Source of the DNA: Echinometra lucunter
Taxonomy: Eukaryota > Echinodermata > Echinoidea > Camarodonta > Echinometridae
NCBI GenBank assembly: GCA_029962745.1
Contig: CM057153.1
Location: 6,601,314 to 6,665,313 of the forward strand
Length of the DNA stretch: 64,000 nt
Direction: 5' to 3'
The notes below the pieces were generated by a model. The model saw only the letters and a list, made by a program, of their open reading frames with translations. It did no database searches and was not told the DNA's origin. Made by a program: the position numbers and the translations under genes. Numbering within the stretch: the first letter of the stretch is position 1; each line of letters opens with the position of its first letter. This document shows positions 11,468 through 26,000 of the stretch, piece by piece.

Positions 11468-14369
11468 TTATTTGTTTGCTTTGGACACCTGATATTTACA
11501 AGTTCTCCAAGCTTCCTACAGGTGCTCCTTTTTCCATTTCTTAATTCTCAGAGTTACCTCAAAGTTCTTATGTTCATGTGTGTGCGTGTGTGTTGTGTTT
11601 CCTTCTGTATATAGGCCTATATAAATTATATTTGAAATGTTTGTATTTACGTTGGATCTACATATTTGTATATTTTTAATGAAAATGAATAAATAAATGA
11701 AAATTGTCCAGAATACGAGAACTAATTTTAGTGCTTTTCTTTGTCATGTTGGGCATTGGCGTATCCGTAGATATAAACAATGGGCAACAGAATATGATGT
11801 ATTCTTGGGCTGCCGATGTTCCATGGCAACCCCAATATAGACCTGCCTTCGAAGCTTGTCAAATGTACGGAAACGTTTCATTTTCTCTGCTTGTCACCCA
11901 CAGCATGCGGACGTGTTTGATCAAATGACCGTTGATTAAAAATAATCATCATCATGTCATGACTGGGATAAATTAGTCATTTTGGTAGCTGCGAAACTTG
12001 AGGACAAAATATCATTGTCGAGGATGTCTGCCCTCCCGGCAGGGCGCCAAGTTGGAAGGGCGTAGTCTGTGGGTACATACATCTTTTGCTTCCTTTCTAA
12101 ACTACTGATTTTAATTTCACTGATAGTAATTGATCTAATTCCTCTCATGATATCCAGATAAAACTCTCGAAAGTAAAATATTAACAAGCATCAGAAATCC
12201 TCTACCAATGTCCCACAATGGCCTTTGCATATAGTAACGTTCTTACTCTGTTCTCCCAATCATAGCACTGAAATGAATTTCGGAAATAATTGCCATGATG
12301 TCGTGCTGTGTTTCAGTTATCCGACACCTATATAAGAATTGGGTCCAGCGATACAAATTAAAGAAAAGTAATTCGTTCCGAGTTCATTGTCTCAAAACAA
12401 TTATTCTCTTTGTAAATCAAAGGGTAAACTTGGCGTTTGTCCAAAATATATACCCTTATCGTCACCCGCCCTCATTTTTATCCATCATTGGCCAATTAGT
12501 TGAAAATACATCTATTCGCGGAAATTGCTTTGCGTTTTGCGGGTTGCATTTTCAACGCCAAGACAATATACATGCTGTATCACCCTTCCCACCCCCCCCC
12601 CCCCCACCCCCATTCTAAATAGATTAATTTTCTCTTCATTTCCACCGCCGGCAAAACCATGTTTCTTGGTGGGGATGTTGGGGCACAATGCAAGTAGATG
12701 AATGAACGAATGAATGAATGAATCAGTCAATCAATCAATCAAGAAATAAATACACACATAGGGCTACAGACATTGAAAAAATGAATAAATAAAGGGACAA
12801 TATTACCCAAATGATTAAAACAGGGAGGGCTCGAGGTGTATTTTCTAACAATGAAGCCCTTGGACTGTTTGGGGAACATGACCCTCACACCCCGCGCTAA
12901 CGTAATATTTCAGACATTTTCTACTTTCATCTCAGAGGAAAAATCTACATAATATACTTGCACTCATGAAACTAATCATTTTGCTAAACTGTGTATAACA
13001 TAGAAAGACAAGTATGAATTAAATAACAAAGAAAATAAAAGATAAATAGTCTGTAATAATTTATCTTTGTATTTTCAAATTACAAAGAGATATTTTTTAT
13101 TCACTTGAATATAATTACGTACAGGTTTTGGTATTACATGAAAAGGGCAAGTCATTTTTACGAGTACATCTTGATAAGGCAATTGTTTAGGTAGATGAGG
13201 TTTACGGTTCAGCATGTGATAAGTCCTTTCAGGACTGTGGGTGCATGGAGAGAGTATAGAGAAAACAGCTATAATAGGGGAAGCAGAAAAACTGAGTTGA
13301 AAATAATTTGGACAAAATGCAAAAAAAAAAAAAAAAAAAAAAAAAAACAACCCCCCCCCCCGAAAAAAAGAGTAGAGCAAAGTATGATAAAGGAAGGTTA
13401 GTGGATGTGGATTCAAACCTATATGCGTGGGTTATGATTTATTTTATAGGGTGCATTGATGAATAAGACCCATAAAAATGCATACCAGAGAAAATGAGAG
13501 GATCGAATGGGGAATATATAACTGGAAATACGGCGATTTGAGTTGTATTGTAATTTCTGTATTAAAAGTGATAGGCAGCTTGAATATTCAGCGACAACGA
13601 TCCCTATTTCTTGTGGACAGTAATCGGTATAAATGATCGAGATACAGAAAATAAATGCTATGATAACCAAGAACTTAAAATTCTAAACTACATAAATTAC
13701 ATCTGCAAAATTCGTTTAGTATTTTTATCATTATAAATTCTATGCATGTTTGCAGGATAGTAGGAGTGGGCGAGGAGCAAAGCAGGTATACCGGTAGTCA
13801 GCCAGGCCGAGGGTTACCGCTGGGACTAGCTCTCTTTTCCGCTGATATTGCACCAGGGTAGCCAGAACGTCATATTGCAGTGAGATATGACGTGGTGACG
13901 GTTCACCGTTGACGTAGGATTGGCTTGATTAGTATCCGTTAGCTTTTCAAATAATACCAGACATGGGCGTAAAATGCATTTTGAAAAGTAGGGGGAGGAG
14001 AAGATGTGGGAGAACAGGTGTTGTTTGAATATTTTGTGGCTGAGGGTACGCTGTAATCATGCATGCACCACTGACCGATTTAAAAAAAAATTAAAAATGG
14101 CGCGCAAAAAAAAGTTGGGGGGGGGTGCTATGCAGTTACCCTCCATGGGATCTGACAAAATGAGAATGAAAACTGAGAATGATATACTTGTACAATCAAA
14201 GAGGCCTACAGTTTAACATGAGTTTGGAAAAGAGGCATGTCAAGATCAAACAAGGACAGAATATAAAAGAAATACCTTTCCATATGTCGGAGGCCAGTTT
14301 GTTTAACGCACTCCCTGTAAATGTTAGACATGTACATCCCTGTAAAGATTTTAAAACGATGCAAAGCCT

Positions 14370-14500
14370 TACACATAGGCGCCGGAAGCGGGGGGGGGGG
14401 GGGGGGGGGGAATTGCCCCCAATCATTCGATAGGGGGGGGGGCAAGATCGAATTTTTGCCCCCTCCACCCGGGCCCCCTCGGAAGAATTTTTTTTTTTTT
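14370..14500. repeat. Dispersed G/C-run repeat (GGCGCCGGAAGC)
   Basis: CATAGGCGCCGGAAGC, then long G runs, GCCCCCAATCATTCGATA and C runs; also present at about 26008-26125 in the second contig copy, with differing run lengths. Unclassified. Confidence 0.45.
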
Positions 14501-15386
14501 TTATCATATACCACCATGTAAAATGAGCATATTGTCATGATTAGTGCTCTAAAATGAAAACTTTCAGCATTCAAAAAATCAAAATTTCTTACTCGATCGC
14601 TACGCTCCCTCGTATAGTAATTAGAAGCAACGGGGCAGATTCTTGCTTCATTTCGGGGATTATTCCCCCCCCCCCCACACCTCCTCAGTATCCTCATATA
14701 TTGGCATAAGGGGCCCCGTATTTTTCATATTTGGGCAATGCTGGAATAAGAAATTTCTGTACATTTTCACCACCCAAACTGTAAAAATTTTACACGCTCG
14801 CTTCGCTCGCGCGGACAAAGTTGTGAAACTGAATAGTTTGATTTTCGGGCAAAGGGTGTCGGCCCCATCGCCAAAATCTACCAGTATGCCATTCATAACC
14901 CTCCCATTGCCATGCCAGGTCTCCTGAGTCTCTCACGCCACCCTAACATGCTAAAAGCAGTGAACAAATAATCATGTTTCAGTACTACTGATGAGAGAAG
15001 ATGGGAAACAGTTGTTTGATAACAGTATCTTCTTAATTCAAAAAATTTTAAACTGTCCTTTTATATATAAAGAAATATGTATAAAGGGGGGATAAATGTG
15101 CTTGTTCGGAGGCGGGGGAGGTGTATATAGGGTACGTTGTACGCTGGTAGTAAGCATTTGAGGTTGGCCCCAAGAGTGTTTGCGCCCCCCCCCCCCAAAG
15201 CTGGGACCCTCCGGCGCGCCTGGCCTTACATATTGAACAGGAATTATAACAGTGCTGTATATCCATGTATCTACTTGTTTTACAATACCATAATCGACTC
15301 TCCATGTTTTTAGTTACAGTGTTACCCTAATTGTTGTGTTTTTTTGTATTTTCATGGTAGAATGATGTTTGTTAAACGCAGGGCGC

Positions 15387-16092
15387 GATTTTTTTTTCGT
15401 CAGTACTAGTGCACCCGACGCGAGAGGGCAGTACTTTTGAGACGCACTCCTGAAGTGAGGTGACAATGAAGATCGTCTATCAGCGACTTTGTCAAAGGAA
15501 TAAACGCCATTGTCATCAATTTCATAACGATAAAAATTAGCAGCGTCACAGGGATTCGAACCCTTGACTAGCATGACTAGTAATATATCGAGCTCTGACA
15601 GTAGCTTTAACCACTGCGCCACGAGCAGTTGACGAGGCAGTGGGTGCACTTTATTCCTTTGTACCCGGATTCATTTCTAGTTTTAAAGACATTCAGTCGT
15701 GGGTTTTCATGGGGAGTGGATCATAATTTGCTGACACCAGACTTTGTGAAAAGCACTGGAATACCTGTAATAGAGCTACATTTCTGGAGCACATCAAAAC
15801 AAGCTGTCATAAACATTCTTCGGCCTGCTTCGGGCATTCTCGGGCCTGGGAAAGTATGGGGCAAAGGGTGGAATATACAGCGCATTACATAAGGTCCGTT
15901 GGTCATAAAACTCATAGTGATGGACAATACCTGTTACTGGGTAAGCACCCATGGTGACAAATTCCCCATGAACGCCCACGAGTGAGCGTCTTTAACTTCT
16001 CAGACATGAGTATTTTTCCCCTCACGTAAAAGTCGCCTCAAGTACTGCCCTCTCGTGTCGGGTGCGCAAGTACTGACGAAAAAAAAATGCTT
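15387..16092. mobile_element. Long-TIR non-autonomous transposon (Mutator-like) with tRNA-like core
   Basis: Inverted ends of about 50 bp: TTTTTTTCGTCAGTACT, then GCACCCGAC and GAGAGGGCAGTACTT at the left; the reverse complement sits at 16036-16085. GCAGGGCGC occurs directly outside each end (15378-15386 and 16093-16101), a 9-bp target duplication typical of Mutator-type elements. No transposase is present. The interior contains tRNA-like sequence at 15551-15621. Confidence 0.65.
15541..15630 (-). repeat. tRNA-derived sequence (SINE head or tRNA relic)
   Basis: Minus strand has an A box (TGGCGCAGTGG, 15611-15621) and a B box (GGGTTCGAATCCC, 15551-15563) at tRNA spacing. The 5' and 3' acceptor strands do not pair, so a working tRNA is unlikely. 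Repeated at about 27170-27260 in the second contig copy. Confidence 0.55.
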
Positions 16093-16670
16093 GCAGGGCG
16101 CCTTTGGAAAGCAGTTTCACAAAACTGAACAGGCCAACCCTGCAGTATAAAATAAATAATAAATAAATAAATACATAAATATAAATAAACACATATCTGC
16201 CCTAATGAACGAACTACCCCGTTGTCCGTGGTGGCTTTTCTCTTTTATTCTTTGACGACTAATTTGTGGTTTTTGTGTTTTTGTTGTTGTTTGTTTTTGG
16301 GGGGTGTTTCAGGTTACGGGAGCTACGGTGAATATTGACTAAGTGATTGATTGATTGATGATGATTGATTGATGATTGATTGATGATTGATTGATGATTT
16401 AACTGATTTATTAGATATGGAAGAGTAATGGTTCAGGGGTGGGACCAGGGTATTTTGATTGGGGAGGGGCAAGATGACGCGTTAATGGCAACGTCGCATG
16501 TCGTGTTTTTAACCTTGGCCACAATTGAGTTTATTAATGTTTTTAATGAACAAATAGGGCTATAGTACGTAGTTGCCTAACCCTGCCCTCTCTTCCCCAC
16601 ACTATTTTTTCTGTTCTTTCTTTCTTTCTTTCTTTCTTCTTCTTCCTTTCTTTCTTTCTTTTTTTTTTTT

Positions 16671-17170
16671 NNNNNNNNNNNNNNNNNNNNNNNNNNNNNN
16701 NNNNNNNNNNNNNNNNNNNNNNNNNNNNNNNNNNNNNNNNNNNNNNNNNNNNNNNNNNNNNNNNNNNNNNNNNNNNNNNNNNNNNNNNNNNNNNNNNNNN
16801 NNNNNNNNNNNNNNNNNNNNNNNNNNNNNNNNNNNNNNNNNNNNNNNNNNNNNNNNNNNNNNNNNNNNNNNNNNNNNNNNNNNNNNNNNNNNNNNNNNNN
16901 NNNNNNNNNNNNNNNNNNNNNNNNNNNNNNNNNNNNNNNNNNNNNNNNNNNNNNNNNNNNNNNNNNNNNNNNNNNNNNNNNNNNNNNNNNNNNNNNNNNN
17001 NNNNNNNNNNNNNNNNNNNNNNNNNNNNNNNNNNNNNNNNNNNNNNNNNNNNNNNNNNNNNNNNNNNNNNNNNNNNNNNNNNNNNNNNNNNNNNNNNNNN
17101 NNNNNNNNNNNNNNNNNNNNNNNNNNNNNNNNNNNNNNNNNNNNNNNNNNNNNNNNNNNNNNNNNNNNNN
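16671..17170. other. Assembly gap (500 N)
   Basis: Exactly 500 unknown bases, a common placeholder length, separating the two copies of the 11.1-kb block. It interrupts a (TTTC)n tract on the left and starts at acacatgcttct on the right. Confidence 0.99.
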
Positions 17171-20100
17171 ACACATGCTTCTGTGTCCTCGCGTCCCAGC
17201 TGAGAGAAGTGCCGTGATAAAGACGAAACCGACGCGTATAATTTCGGATGAAAAAAAAAATTGTTAAAAGTTAATAAAAGTCTAAGATGTTCATATATAG
17301 GCTCGCAAAACCATAAAAAAACCAAGGGCCTTAGGGGGCTCCACCCCCTGGGCCCCAACTGTTTAGGTGTCACCCCTCCCCCACTCAAAAGAAAATGTTC
17401 TGCAAACCCAGCGTGAGTACTATTCTGACCAAATAATAAACAAATGATTTGCAGAAGATCCTTCCCCTTCATATTCTCCCCTTTATATTCTTCGCGAAAA
17501 CAGATATGCATTTGAAAAGTGACTAGACGCCCCCGATGCATCGACCTCAGAGGCTTGCATTGTACGTGCTTATTGAATAATCCTGGTCAGAGAGATAACG
17601 TACAAAAGGATACTTTTGATTTATGATCCTATAAAATATTTTATGGAGATTTTAATGGTGATCCGATTCAAATTGTACCTCTTTCTGGTGGAGTTAACTT
17701 GGAAAAGGGCCAGCACATGCATTGGTTTTACTTCAATCTTTGGAACATAATCGTAACTACCCCCCCCCCCCCCCCCAATACCCCCCCCCCCCCGAAAAAT
17801 GAAGAAAACACAATAATAGCACTGACATGATGGTTACGGGGACGTTTTTCCTAAGCACAAATTCCATCCTACGCGTCACTCTTTTAGGAGGTACATTTAT
17901 TAGGATTAACTTCATTTTAGGGTTGAATCAATACAAATCAGAGTGGAAAACAATCCAAAGTAATGCTTTTAATTACTCTTTTTACAGTGAATTCCACTAT
18001 TTGAGCTTTCATTGTCCAGTTTAAAAAAAAATCCAAAAAATCCACTCTTTAAAGTCCTGTTTGTATTTGTTATTTCTATAACAGAACGAGGTAACCGCCA
18101 TTATAGGAAAGAGCGGCCTTATCAATAAAGAAAAGCACAAAGTTCTAGTTTTAAAAGGAATTCTAAATCTCCAGTAGAATTAAGCATATCTCTTCTGTGA
18201 GTGAATTTCGATTGGACAAAGCATAGGGAGAATCTTCTAGTTTTGATAAGTTCCTTCCGCTTGATATACCTACAAAATGTTGATACCATATACAGAGAGA
18301 ATAATTTTTTCTCAGCGTCAAACATAAGATTTTCTCAGCTCATCATAGGTAGTTGTGTCTTATCTTAGAATTTGTTGCAACAACGCAATCTTCATCTGCA
18401 ATTCTGAATCAGCAAGTTGAAACCTTGATACCCTCTAAGTTTGGCTATTATAAATGTTGAATCCGGTTTATTTTCCTTTTTGAAACAATTCTTGCATAAA
18501 CAAAAATACTAAATAAATATGGAGTACCATGAAACTGAAGGGTTTCTCCCTGCTCAAAGAACACCACGCTCCTACCAGAGGTCAAAGGTCAAATTCATGT
18601 CTGTGAATAAGTAAATAACCAGCACAGAGTCAGGTTAATTAAGAATAACGAGAATTAAACTAACTTTTTAGGGGAGGTAAATAACGCTATTCAAAATTCA
18701 AACTGCAACTTTTGAGCCGATATCCAACCCTAACCTTATATGAGTCACCTCCAACTTATTTCTTTAATTGTGTATACATGTCCATCGTTTGGAAAGCCCT
18801 CTAAAACTATTCGTCAGATTTCTTTGCTGTTAGATACCTAAATTGATTTATCGAAAATAAAGATGCTGTAATTTGGTTGTTGTTTTTTCCTCCAAGAGTT
18901 GAATATTTTAAAAAAAAAAAAAAAAAAAAAAAGAAAGGACAGAAGAATAGTTCAGATCCCTGGGTCACAGCCATTAAGGGTCAAACCGTACAGTGCATGC
19001 ACCACGTGTAAAAACCCTGAGGGTTCCGTTTGACGTTCAGGGTTACATCATTTTCCAAGGTTTTTTTTGTTTGTTTGTTTGCTTGCTTGCTTGTTCGTTT
19101 GGTATGTTCGTTTTGTGATTTTGCTTCTCGGTTGATTCTTGTTGTTTTAAGACATCGTAAAACAACTTAAAGTTATGATGGTGGAATATACAGTTTGCAA
19201 ACTTTGGACCTTAAGTAAAACACGAACACTGGAAAGTGATTGGAGAATAATATATAGGCCCTGTATGGGTGCATGAAAGTAAAATGATACATAGATCATT
19301 TTGGTTGACTAATTGAATACGAACAGCCATGCACATAATAATAATATCCCTATAACATAACTCGATACGAACGAAAGAATGGCTGTGGGTTCCCTGCCTG
19401 ACCTACATACACAAGATCCTCACCATGTGCCTGCGGATTTCAAAGACGGGTAGAGGCTTATAGAGACTCACGTAATGCCTTGAGTCTGAATACGGAAATG
19501 TCAAAACAAAATGGACAGATTCATCATTGAACTAATTTGTCGGATACTGGATTTATACATGCAAGCAGTTATAATGGGGGAAAAAACTTGCTGTTGACGT
19601 TCCGGAAGCTCCTCTCATACATCGAAAATAATTCCAACCGCCATTTCGCGACAAGCACCCGCAGATCGTAACAGCAACAGCTTCTTCAAAAGGTTCCCTG
19701 ATCAACATCTAGAGCAATGAACCGCGTGACTCCCGAACTGTAAAGTACCGCAGCATTTATTCACATATACCTGCTTTTGCTTTAATGATATTTCTGTCAT
19801 CCCATATAGTAAAAAAAAAAAAATTACATAAAAAAAAGAATTGTATAGACATTTCACTTTCTCTATCATACTACGTGAACAAGTATCTTTACGTAGCCTC
19901 TTGCAAGGAGGGGGACGTTGTGGGGGTATAAGCAAAAAGAGGTGCATTTGTTGAGAAGAAAGGGATACCTACAAAGAAAATGGAAGAAAACTAAAAACTA
20001 AGCAACAATAAAGATATAAAATGTGAAATAAAACATGATGATACCATGTTATCAGAAAATATGCTTATATTTTTAAGACTCGAATATCGCCGATTGAAAT

Positions 20101-21182
20101 TAGCCATCGTCTAAACGGCTACTATTTCTTGGCTCTACCTAGAAAATAGCACGATGGAAAGAAAGCATGAAAAACGTGGCCTCCAACGGAACTCTATGAA
20201 AACATAACATCTGTTGATAACATGAATGAGCTAGAATTAGGGCACATCAGATGAAGTAGAGGCAACTTTACGTCAGATGGGCCACTAATTGAATCGCGAG
20301 GGGGTCACTTCTTCACTTGGAAAGTGCATTTTGGTCCCAGGACGATATACGTGAGCTGCAGAGATCACAATACTTATGCATGGAACATTATAACTTTCTT
20401 ATCTCCTACAAAAATTGCAGCTCCCATTTATCTTATCTCGAGTAAGGAAAAAGACTAGACTTGACCTTGAGGTTTCCTAGTTAGACACAACTATCTTTCC
20501 TCTCAAGTTCACGGTTGAGGGTGCCGATCTCCGAAAATTGATGTCAAATGCAACCGGTCTACCGTGATTTAAAGTTTCCGTTTTCTATCAAGGGCACTCT
20601 CTTTCCTTTCCTTATTCTTGCTTTCAGACATTTTCGCGGGGAATCATTATTATATTGTCTATGACCAGAATGAGAATTTAGGCTCGAAAGAAAATAATTG
20701 CAAAAAAAGCAGCCAAACAGACATACCCCCGGTCTATTTACTTCTCTTATCGGACTCCTTTGTCGGGGGAGGGGCGGCGGCCAAGACATATTTTATTTTT
20801 CGTTGGAGGCACCATTCATTTCTTATGACAATACTCATGGTGGAGCGTTATATTCTGCGAGGGAGCGTACGACGGAGCGAAAATGAGGCTTTAATTTGGC
20901 AGCCTAGTGCATAATACAGCTTATATACAGCGTTACTAGAATTCATTGTTATTATGAAGATGGACTACTTTTGTTAGAACTTCAACGAACAAAAATAAAA
21001 AAATCGCTGGTCATCAAAAATTGGTTGGATGTATGCCATCTGACTTTCTCGCTATGCAGCTGAAGCAGTTTCATAATGTTTGTATTTAATTAGGGAGGGG
21101 ACGGGGGGGGGGGGGGGAGGGAGTGACATTAAGGTGTCAAATACATGCGCCATATTACTATGTTAAATATTTGTGTTTCTTA

Positions 21183-23095
21183 TGCCCCGTTTACATTTGG
21201 TCTACGATCATCGTAGGGTAACCGTAAACTGATAGTATTCCTCTAATCGCACGATCTCCTTGGGGTGGGCATACGACGATCATACGATTTTCGTACGGAT
21301 TCACGGTTTCCGTAGCCTCTACGATTTTGTTTAGCGCGGAGTTATACAAATTTTCCAAAATCGTAAGATCGTAGCCCTTAAACACATCGTAGGTGGCATC
21401 GTACGATCAGCGCAGGGTCATCTTGGCGGAGGCCTTGCGCTGATCATGCAGCGAGCGTACGATTTTTTTTTCACAGGGGAGCAAATAAGCATCGTACAGA
21501 AATCGTAAGATCGTATGATATCCGCACGATCATCGCACAGCTATTGCAGGGTTCCGCATGCTTATCTCTCCATAGCCGTAATATAGAGCGGTCATCGCAC
21601 GATCACCGCAGGGTCTCCTTACAATTGCTGTACGACTGCCTTGGGGTGATGATTTTTTTTTCAGAAGTATTTGTATTTTCCATTTTCGCACCGATGAAGT
21701 AAAGATGGCCGTTCATACCACCTCTCGGGCTTCAATTGCAGTTGAGACAAATTAGAAGAAGGGAACAAGAGGCGATAATTGCAGGCCTTGTTATCTTGGA
21801 AGAACAGGAAGTCCGACATGGACGCCGGTAAAGGACGGTCTGGGTGAAGCCGTGGCTCATGAGACGTGCCACACTCGGACATTATGACACGCTTATGTAA
21901 GAATTGATGCGGGACATGCCTTTTATCCAATTCAAAATATCCCATTTAAATGAAATTATGTCAATATAAAGGTTTATATATGGAGCACTAATTATCAGAA
22001 AATCTAAAAGCCCCTCCATAAAACCAGGATGCATGGCAAAATAAAATGCTCAACTCCAAGCTCATATCTGTTTGATTTAAACTTGCAATGCTCCTGATAA
22101 TTCTTTTTTTGGGGGGGGGGGGGGGGAAGGTGCCAATTATAATGTATAAAACTGCGAATAGAGCCTGCAATGTTTGTTTATCTATTTCTCCTTTGACGGA
22201 TGTCCATCGCTCACTAAAAAAAAAAATATGAAGATTTTCCATTGGCGAAATACAATCATGAAACAATAACTTCTATAAAAGATTAACACAGATTTTTTTT
22301 TAAATGTTCGTATGGACCTGCATTCTCTACATTTTAATCTCAACAAATCATATAACATATCTTTAAACATTATATAACACGGCATAAAACCGATTTTTGA
22401 CAAATGTTGGTATTCTATTGAACATACGCAACAGTTGGTCAAAATTTGTGACCAAATGTTCGTCGTAATTTTGACCAACTGTTGATCAAAACACCAACAG
22501 ATGGTCAAAATTTCGACCAGTAGTTGGTCAAAATCGAGAGTTTGCCCAATTATTTAGCTAAACTTGACCAACAAATTAATAAAACAGTTTGCCGAACAGT
22601 TTTACAAAAAGAAATACCCAACCAATTTGCAGTGTATTTCTATAATTTGTAGGCCTATGCTAAACGTTATATCCGTGTTATGAAATCAAGAGCAAAAGCG
22701 CGGTATATGGAAAGAGCCCCTTTTGGGGCTTTGGAGCTCAAAAAATCAATAAAGATACCTTAACCTTGCGGTCTTCGCACAGCCTCTGTACGGGAATCGC
22801 ACGATCTCTGTACGATTTCCGTGAATATATTACTGTTTCTACCCGTGCAGAAATCGTACGATCTCCCTACGACCCCCCGTACAATCTCTGTACGATCTCC
22901 GTACAGCCTCTGTACGGCTTTGTCTTTGGCCCTCTACGATGCCCAATACATGAAATAGCACGATGACCGTAAATAATGTAAACAAAAAAATCGTAGCCCG
23001 TAGCCACCTACGATGGCCCCCCCCCCTCAAATCGCAAGGAAAATCGTAGACTAATAATCCATCGTACGATGACCGTAGCAAATGTAAACTAGGCA
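21183..23095 (+). mobile_element. Second assembled copy of the Harbinger-derived element
   Basis: Same element and same TTA flanks (21180-21182, 23096-23098) as the copy at 9569. It differs by small indels and is expected to be the same insertion if the two contigs overlap. Confidence 0.7.
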
Positions 23096-26000
23096 TTATT
23101 TGTTTGCTTTGGACACCTGATATTTACAAGCTCTCCAAGCTTTCCTACAGGTGCTCCTTTTTCCATTTCTTTAATTCTCAGAGTTTACCTCAAGTTCTTA
23201 TGTTCATGTGTGTGCGTGTGTGTTGTGTTTCCTTCTGTATATAGGCCTATATAAATTATATTTGAAATGTTTGTATTTACGTTGGATCTACATATTTGTA
23301 TATTTTTAATGAAAATGAATAAATAAATGAAAATTGTCCAGAATACGAGAACTAATTTAGTGCTTTCTTTGTCATGTTTGGGCATTGGCGTATCCGTAGA
23401 TATAAACAATGGGCAACAGAATATGATGTATTCTTGGGCTTGCCGATGTTCCATGGCAACCCCAATATAGACCTGCCTTCGAAGCTTGTCAAATGTACGG
23501 AAACGTTTCATTTTCTCTGCTTGGTCACCCACAGCATGCGGACGTGTTTGATCAAATGACCGTTGATTAAAAATAATCATCATCATGTCATGACTGGGAT
23601 AAATTAAGTCATTTTGGTAGCTGCGAAACTTGAGGACAAAATATCATTTGTCGAGGATGTCTGCCCTCCCGGCAGGGCGCCAAGTTGGAAGGGCGTAGTC
23701 TGTGGGTACATACATCTTTTTGCTTCCTTTCTAAACTACTGATTTTAATTTCACTGATAGTAATTGATCTAATTCCTCTCATGATATCCCAGATAAAACT
23801 CTCGGAAAGTAAAATATTAACAAGCATCAGAAATCCTCTACCAATGTCCCACAATGGCCTTTGCATATAGTAACGTTCTTACTCTGTTCTCCCAATCATA
23901 GCACTGAAATGAATTTCGGAAATAATTGCCATGATGTCGTGCTGTGTTTCAGTTATCCGACACCTATATAAGAAATTGGGTCCAGCGATACAAATTAAAG
24001 AAAAGTAATTCGTTCCGAGTTCATTGTCTCAAACAATTATTCTCTTTGTAAATCAAAGGGTAAACTTGGCGTTTGTCCAAAAATATATACCCTTATCGTC
24101 ACCCCGCCCTCATTTTATCCATCATTGCCAATTAGTTGAAAATACATCTATTCGCGGAAATTGCTTTGCGTTTTGCGGGTTGCATTTTCAACGCCAAGAC
24201 AATATACATGCTGTATCACCCTTCCCACCCCCCCCCCCCCACCCCCATTCTAAATAGATTAATTTTCTCTTCATTTCCACCGCCGGCAAACCATGTTTCT
24301 TTGGTGGGGATGTTGGGGCACAATGCAAGTAGATGAATGAACGAATGAATGAATGAATCAGTCAATCAATCAATCAAGAATAAATACACACATAGGGCTA
24401 CAGACATTGAAAAATGAATAAATAAAGGGACAATATTACCCAATGATTAAAACAGGAGGGCTCGAGGTGTATTTTCTAACAATGAAGCCCTTGACTGTTT
24501 GGGGAACATGACCCTCACACCCCGCGCTAACGTAATATTTCAGACATTTTCTACTTTCATCTCAGAGGAAAAATCTACATAATATACTTGCACTCATGAA
24601 ACTAATCATTTTGCTAACTGTGTATAACATAGAAGACAAGTATGAATTAAATAACAAAGAAATAAAGATAAATAGTCTGTAATAATTTATCTTTGTATTT
24701 TCAAATTACAAAGAGATATTTTTTATTCACTTGAATATAATTACGTACAGGTTTTGGTATTACATGAAAAAGGGCAAGTCATTTTTGCGAGTAAATCTTG
24801 ATAAGGCAATTGTTTAGGTAGATGAGGTTTACGGTTCAGCATGTGATAAGTCCTTTCAGGACTGTGGGTGCATGGAGAGAGTATAGAGTAAAACAGCTAT
24901 AATAGGGGAAGCAGAAAAACTGAGTTGAAAATAATTTGGACAAAATGCAAAAAAAAACAAACAAAAAAAAAAAACACCCCCCCCCCGAAAAAAAAGAGTA
25001 GAGCAAGTATGATAAAGGAAGGTTAGTGGATGTGGATTCAAACCTATATGCGTGGGTTATGATTTATTTTATAGGGTGCATTGATGAATAAGACCCATAA
25101 AAATGCATACCAGAGAAAATGAGAGGATCGAATGGGGAATATAATAACTGGAAATACGGCGATTTGAGTTGTATTTGTAATTTCTGTATTAAAAGTGATA
25201 GGCAGCTTGAATATTCAGCGACAACGATCCCTAATTTCTTGTGGACAGTAATCGGTATAAATGAATCGAGATACAGAAAATAAATGCTATGATAACCAAG
25301 AACTTAAAATTCTAAACTACATAAATTACATCTGCAAAATTCGTTTAGTATTTTTATCATTATAAATTCTATGCATGTTTGCAGGATAGTAGGAGTGGGC
25401 GAGGAGCAAAGCAGGTATACCGGTAGTCAGCCAGGCCGAGGGTTACCGCTGGGACTAGCTCTCTTTTCCGCTGATATTGCACCAGGGTAGCCAGAACGTC
25501 ATATTGCAGTGAGATATGACGTGGTGACGGTTCACCGTTGACGTAGGATTGGCTTGATTAGTATCCGTTAGCTTTTCAAATAATACCAGACATGGGCGTA
25601 AAATGCATTTTGAAAAGTAGGGGGAGGAGAAGATGTGGGAGAACAGGTGTTGTTTGAATATTTTGTGGCTGAGGGTACGCTGTAATCATGCATGCACCAC
25701 TGACCGATTTAAAAAAAAATTTAAAAATGGCGCGCAAAAAAAAGTTGGGGGGGGGTGCTATGCAGTTACCCTCCATGGGATCTGACAAAATGAGAATGAA
25801 AACTGAGAATGATATACTTGTACAATCAAAGAGGCCTACAGTTTAACTTGAGTTTGGAAAAGAGGCATGTCAAGATCAAACAAGGACAGAATATAAAAGA
25901 AATACCTTTCCATATGTCGGAGCCAGTTTGTTTAACGCACTCCCTGTAAATGTTTAGACATGTACATCCCTGTAAAGATTTTTAAAACGATGCAAAGCCT

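Larger units (their letters stand above)
5559..16670. repeat. Left copy of an 11.1-kb duplicated block (contig end)
   Basis: Nearly identical throughout to 17171-~28289. It ends exactly at the N run. Differences are mostly single-base changes in homopolymer length, with a few larger indels (for example 8 bp near 7147 and 17 bp near 7858) and a few substitutions. It contains a Harbinger-derived element, a long-TIR element and simple repeats. I found no coding region I can support in either copy. Confidence 0.95.

Noticed and set aside
11701..11928. Open frame with a signal-peptide-like start (LILVLFFVMLGIGVSV)
   Set aside because: No ATG at the proposed start (TTG), and the second contig copy of the same locus breaks the frame by single-base indels. 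No homology recognised.
16543..17541. Long open frames across the N run
   Set aside because: They exist only because unknown bases do not create stops.
21683..22140. Second, independent Harbinger transposase relic
   Set aside because: Same insertion with the same TTA flanks as the copy at 9569; counted as the second assembly of one locus.
23185..23586. 133-codon minus-strand open frame
   Set aside because: The same locus in the other contig copy has a one-base difference that breaks it. No known domain.
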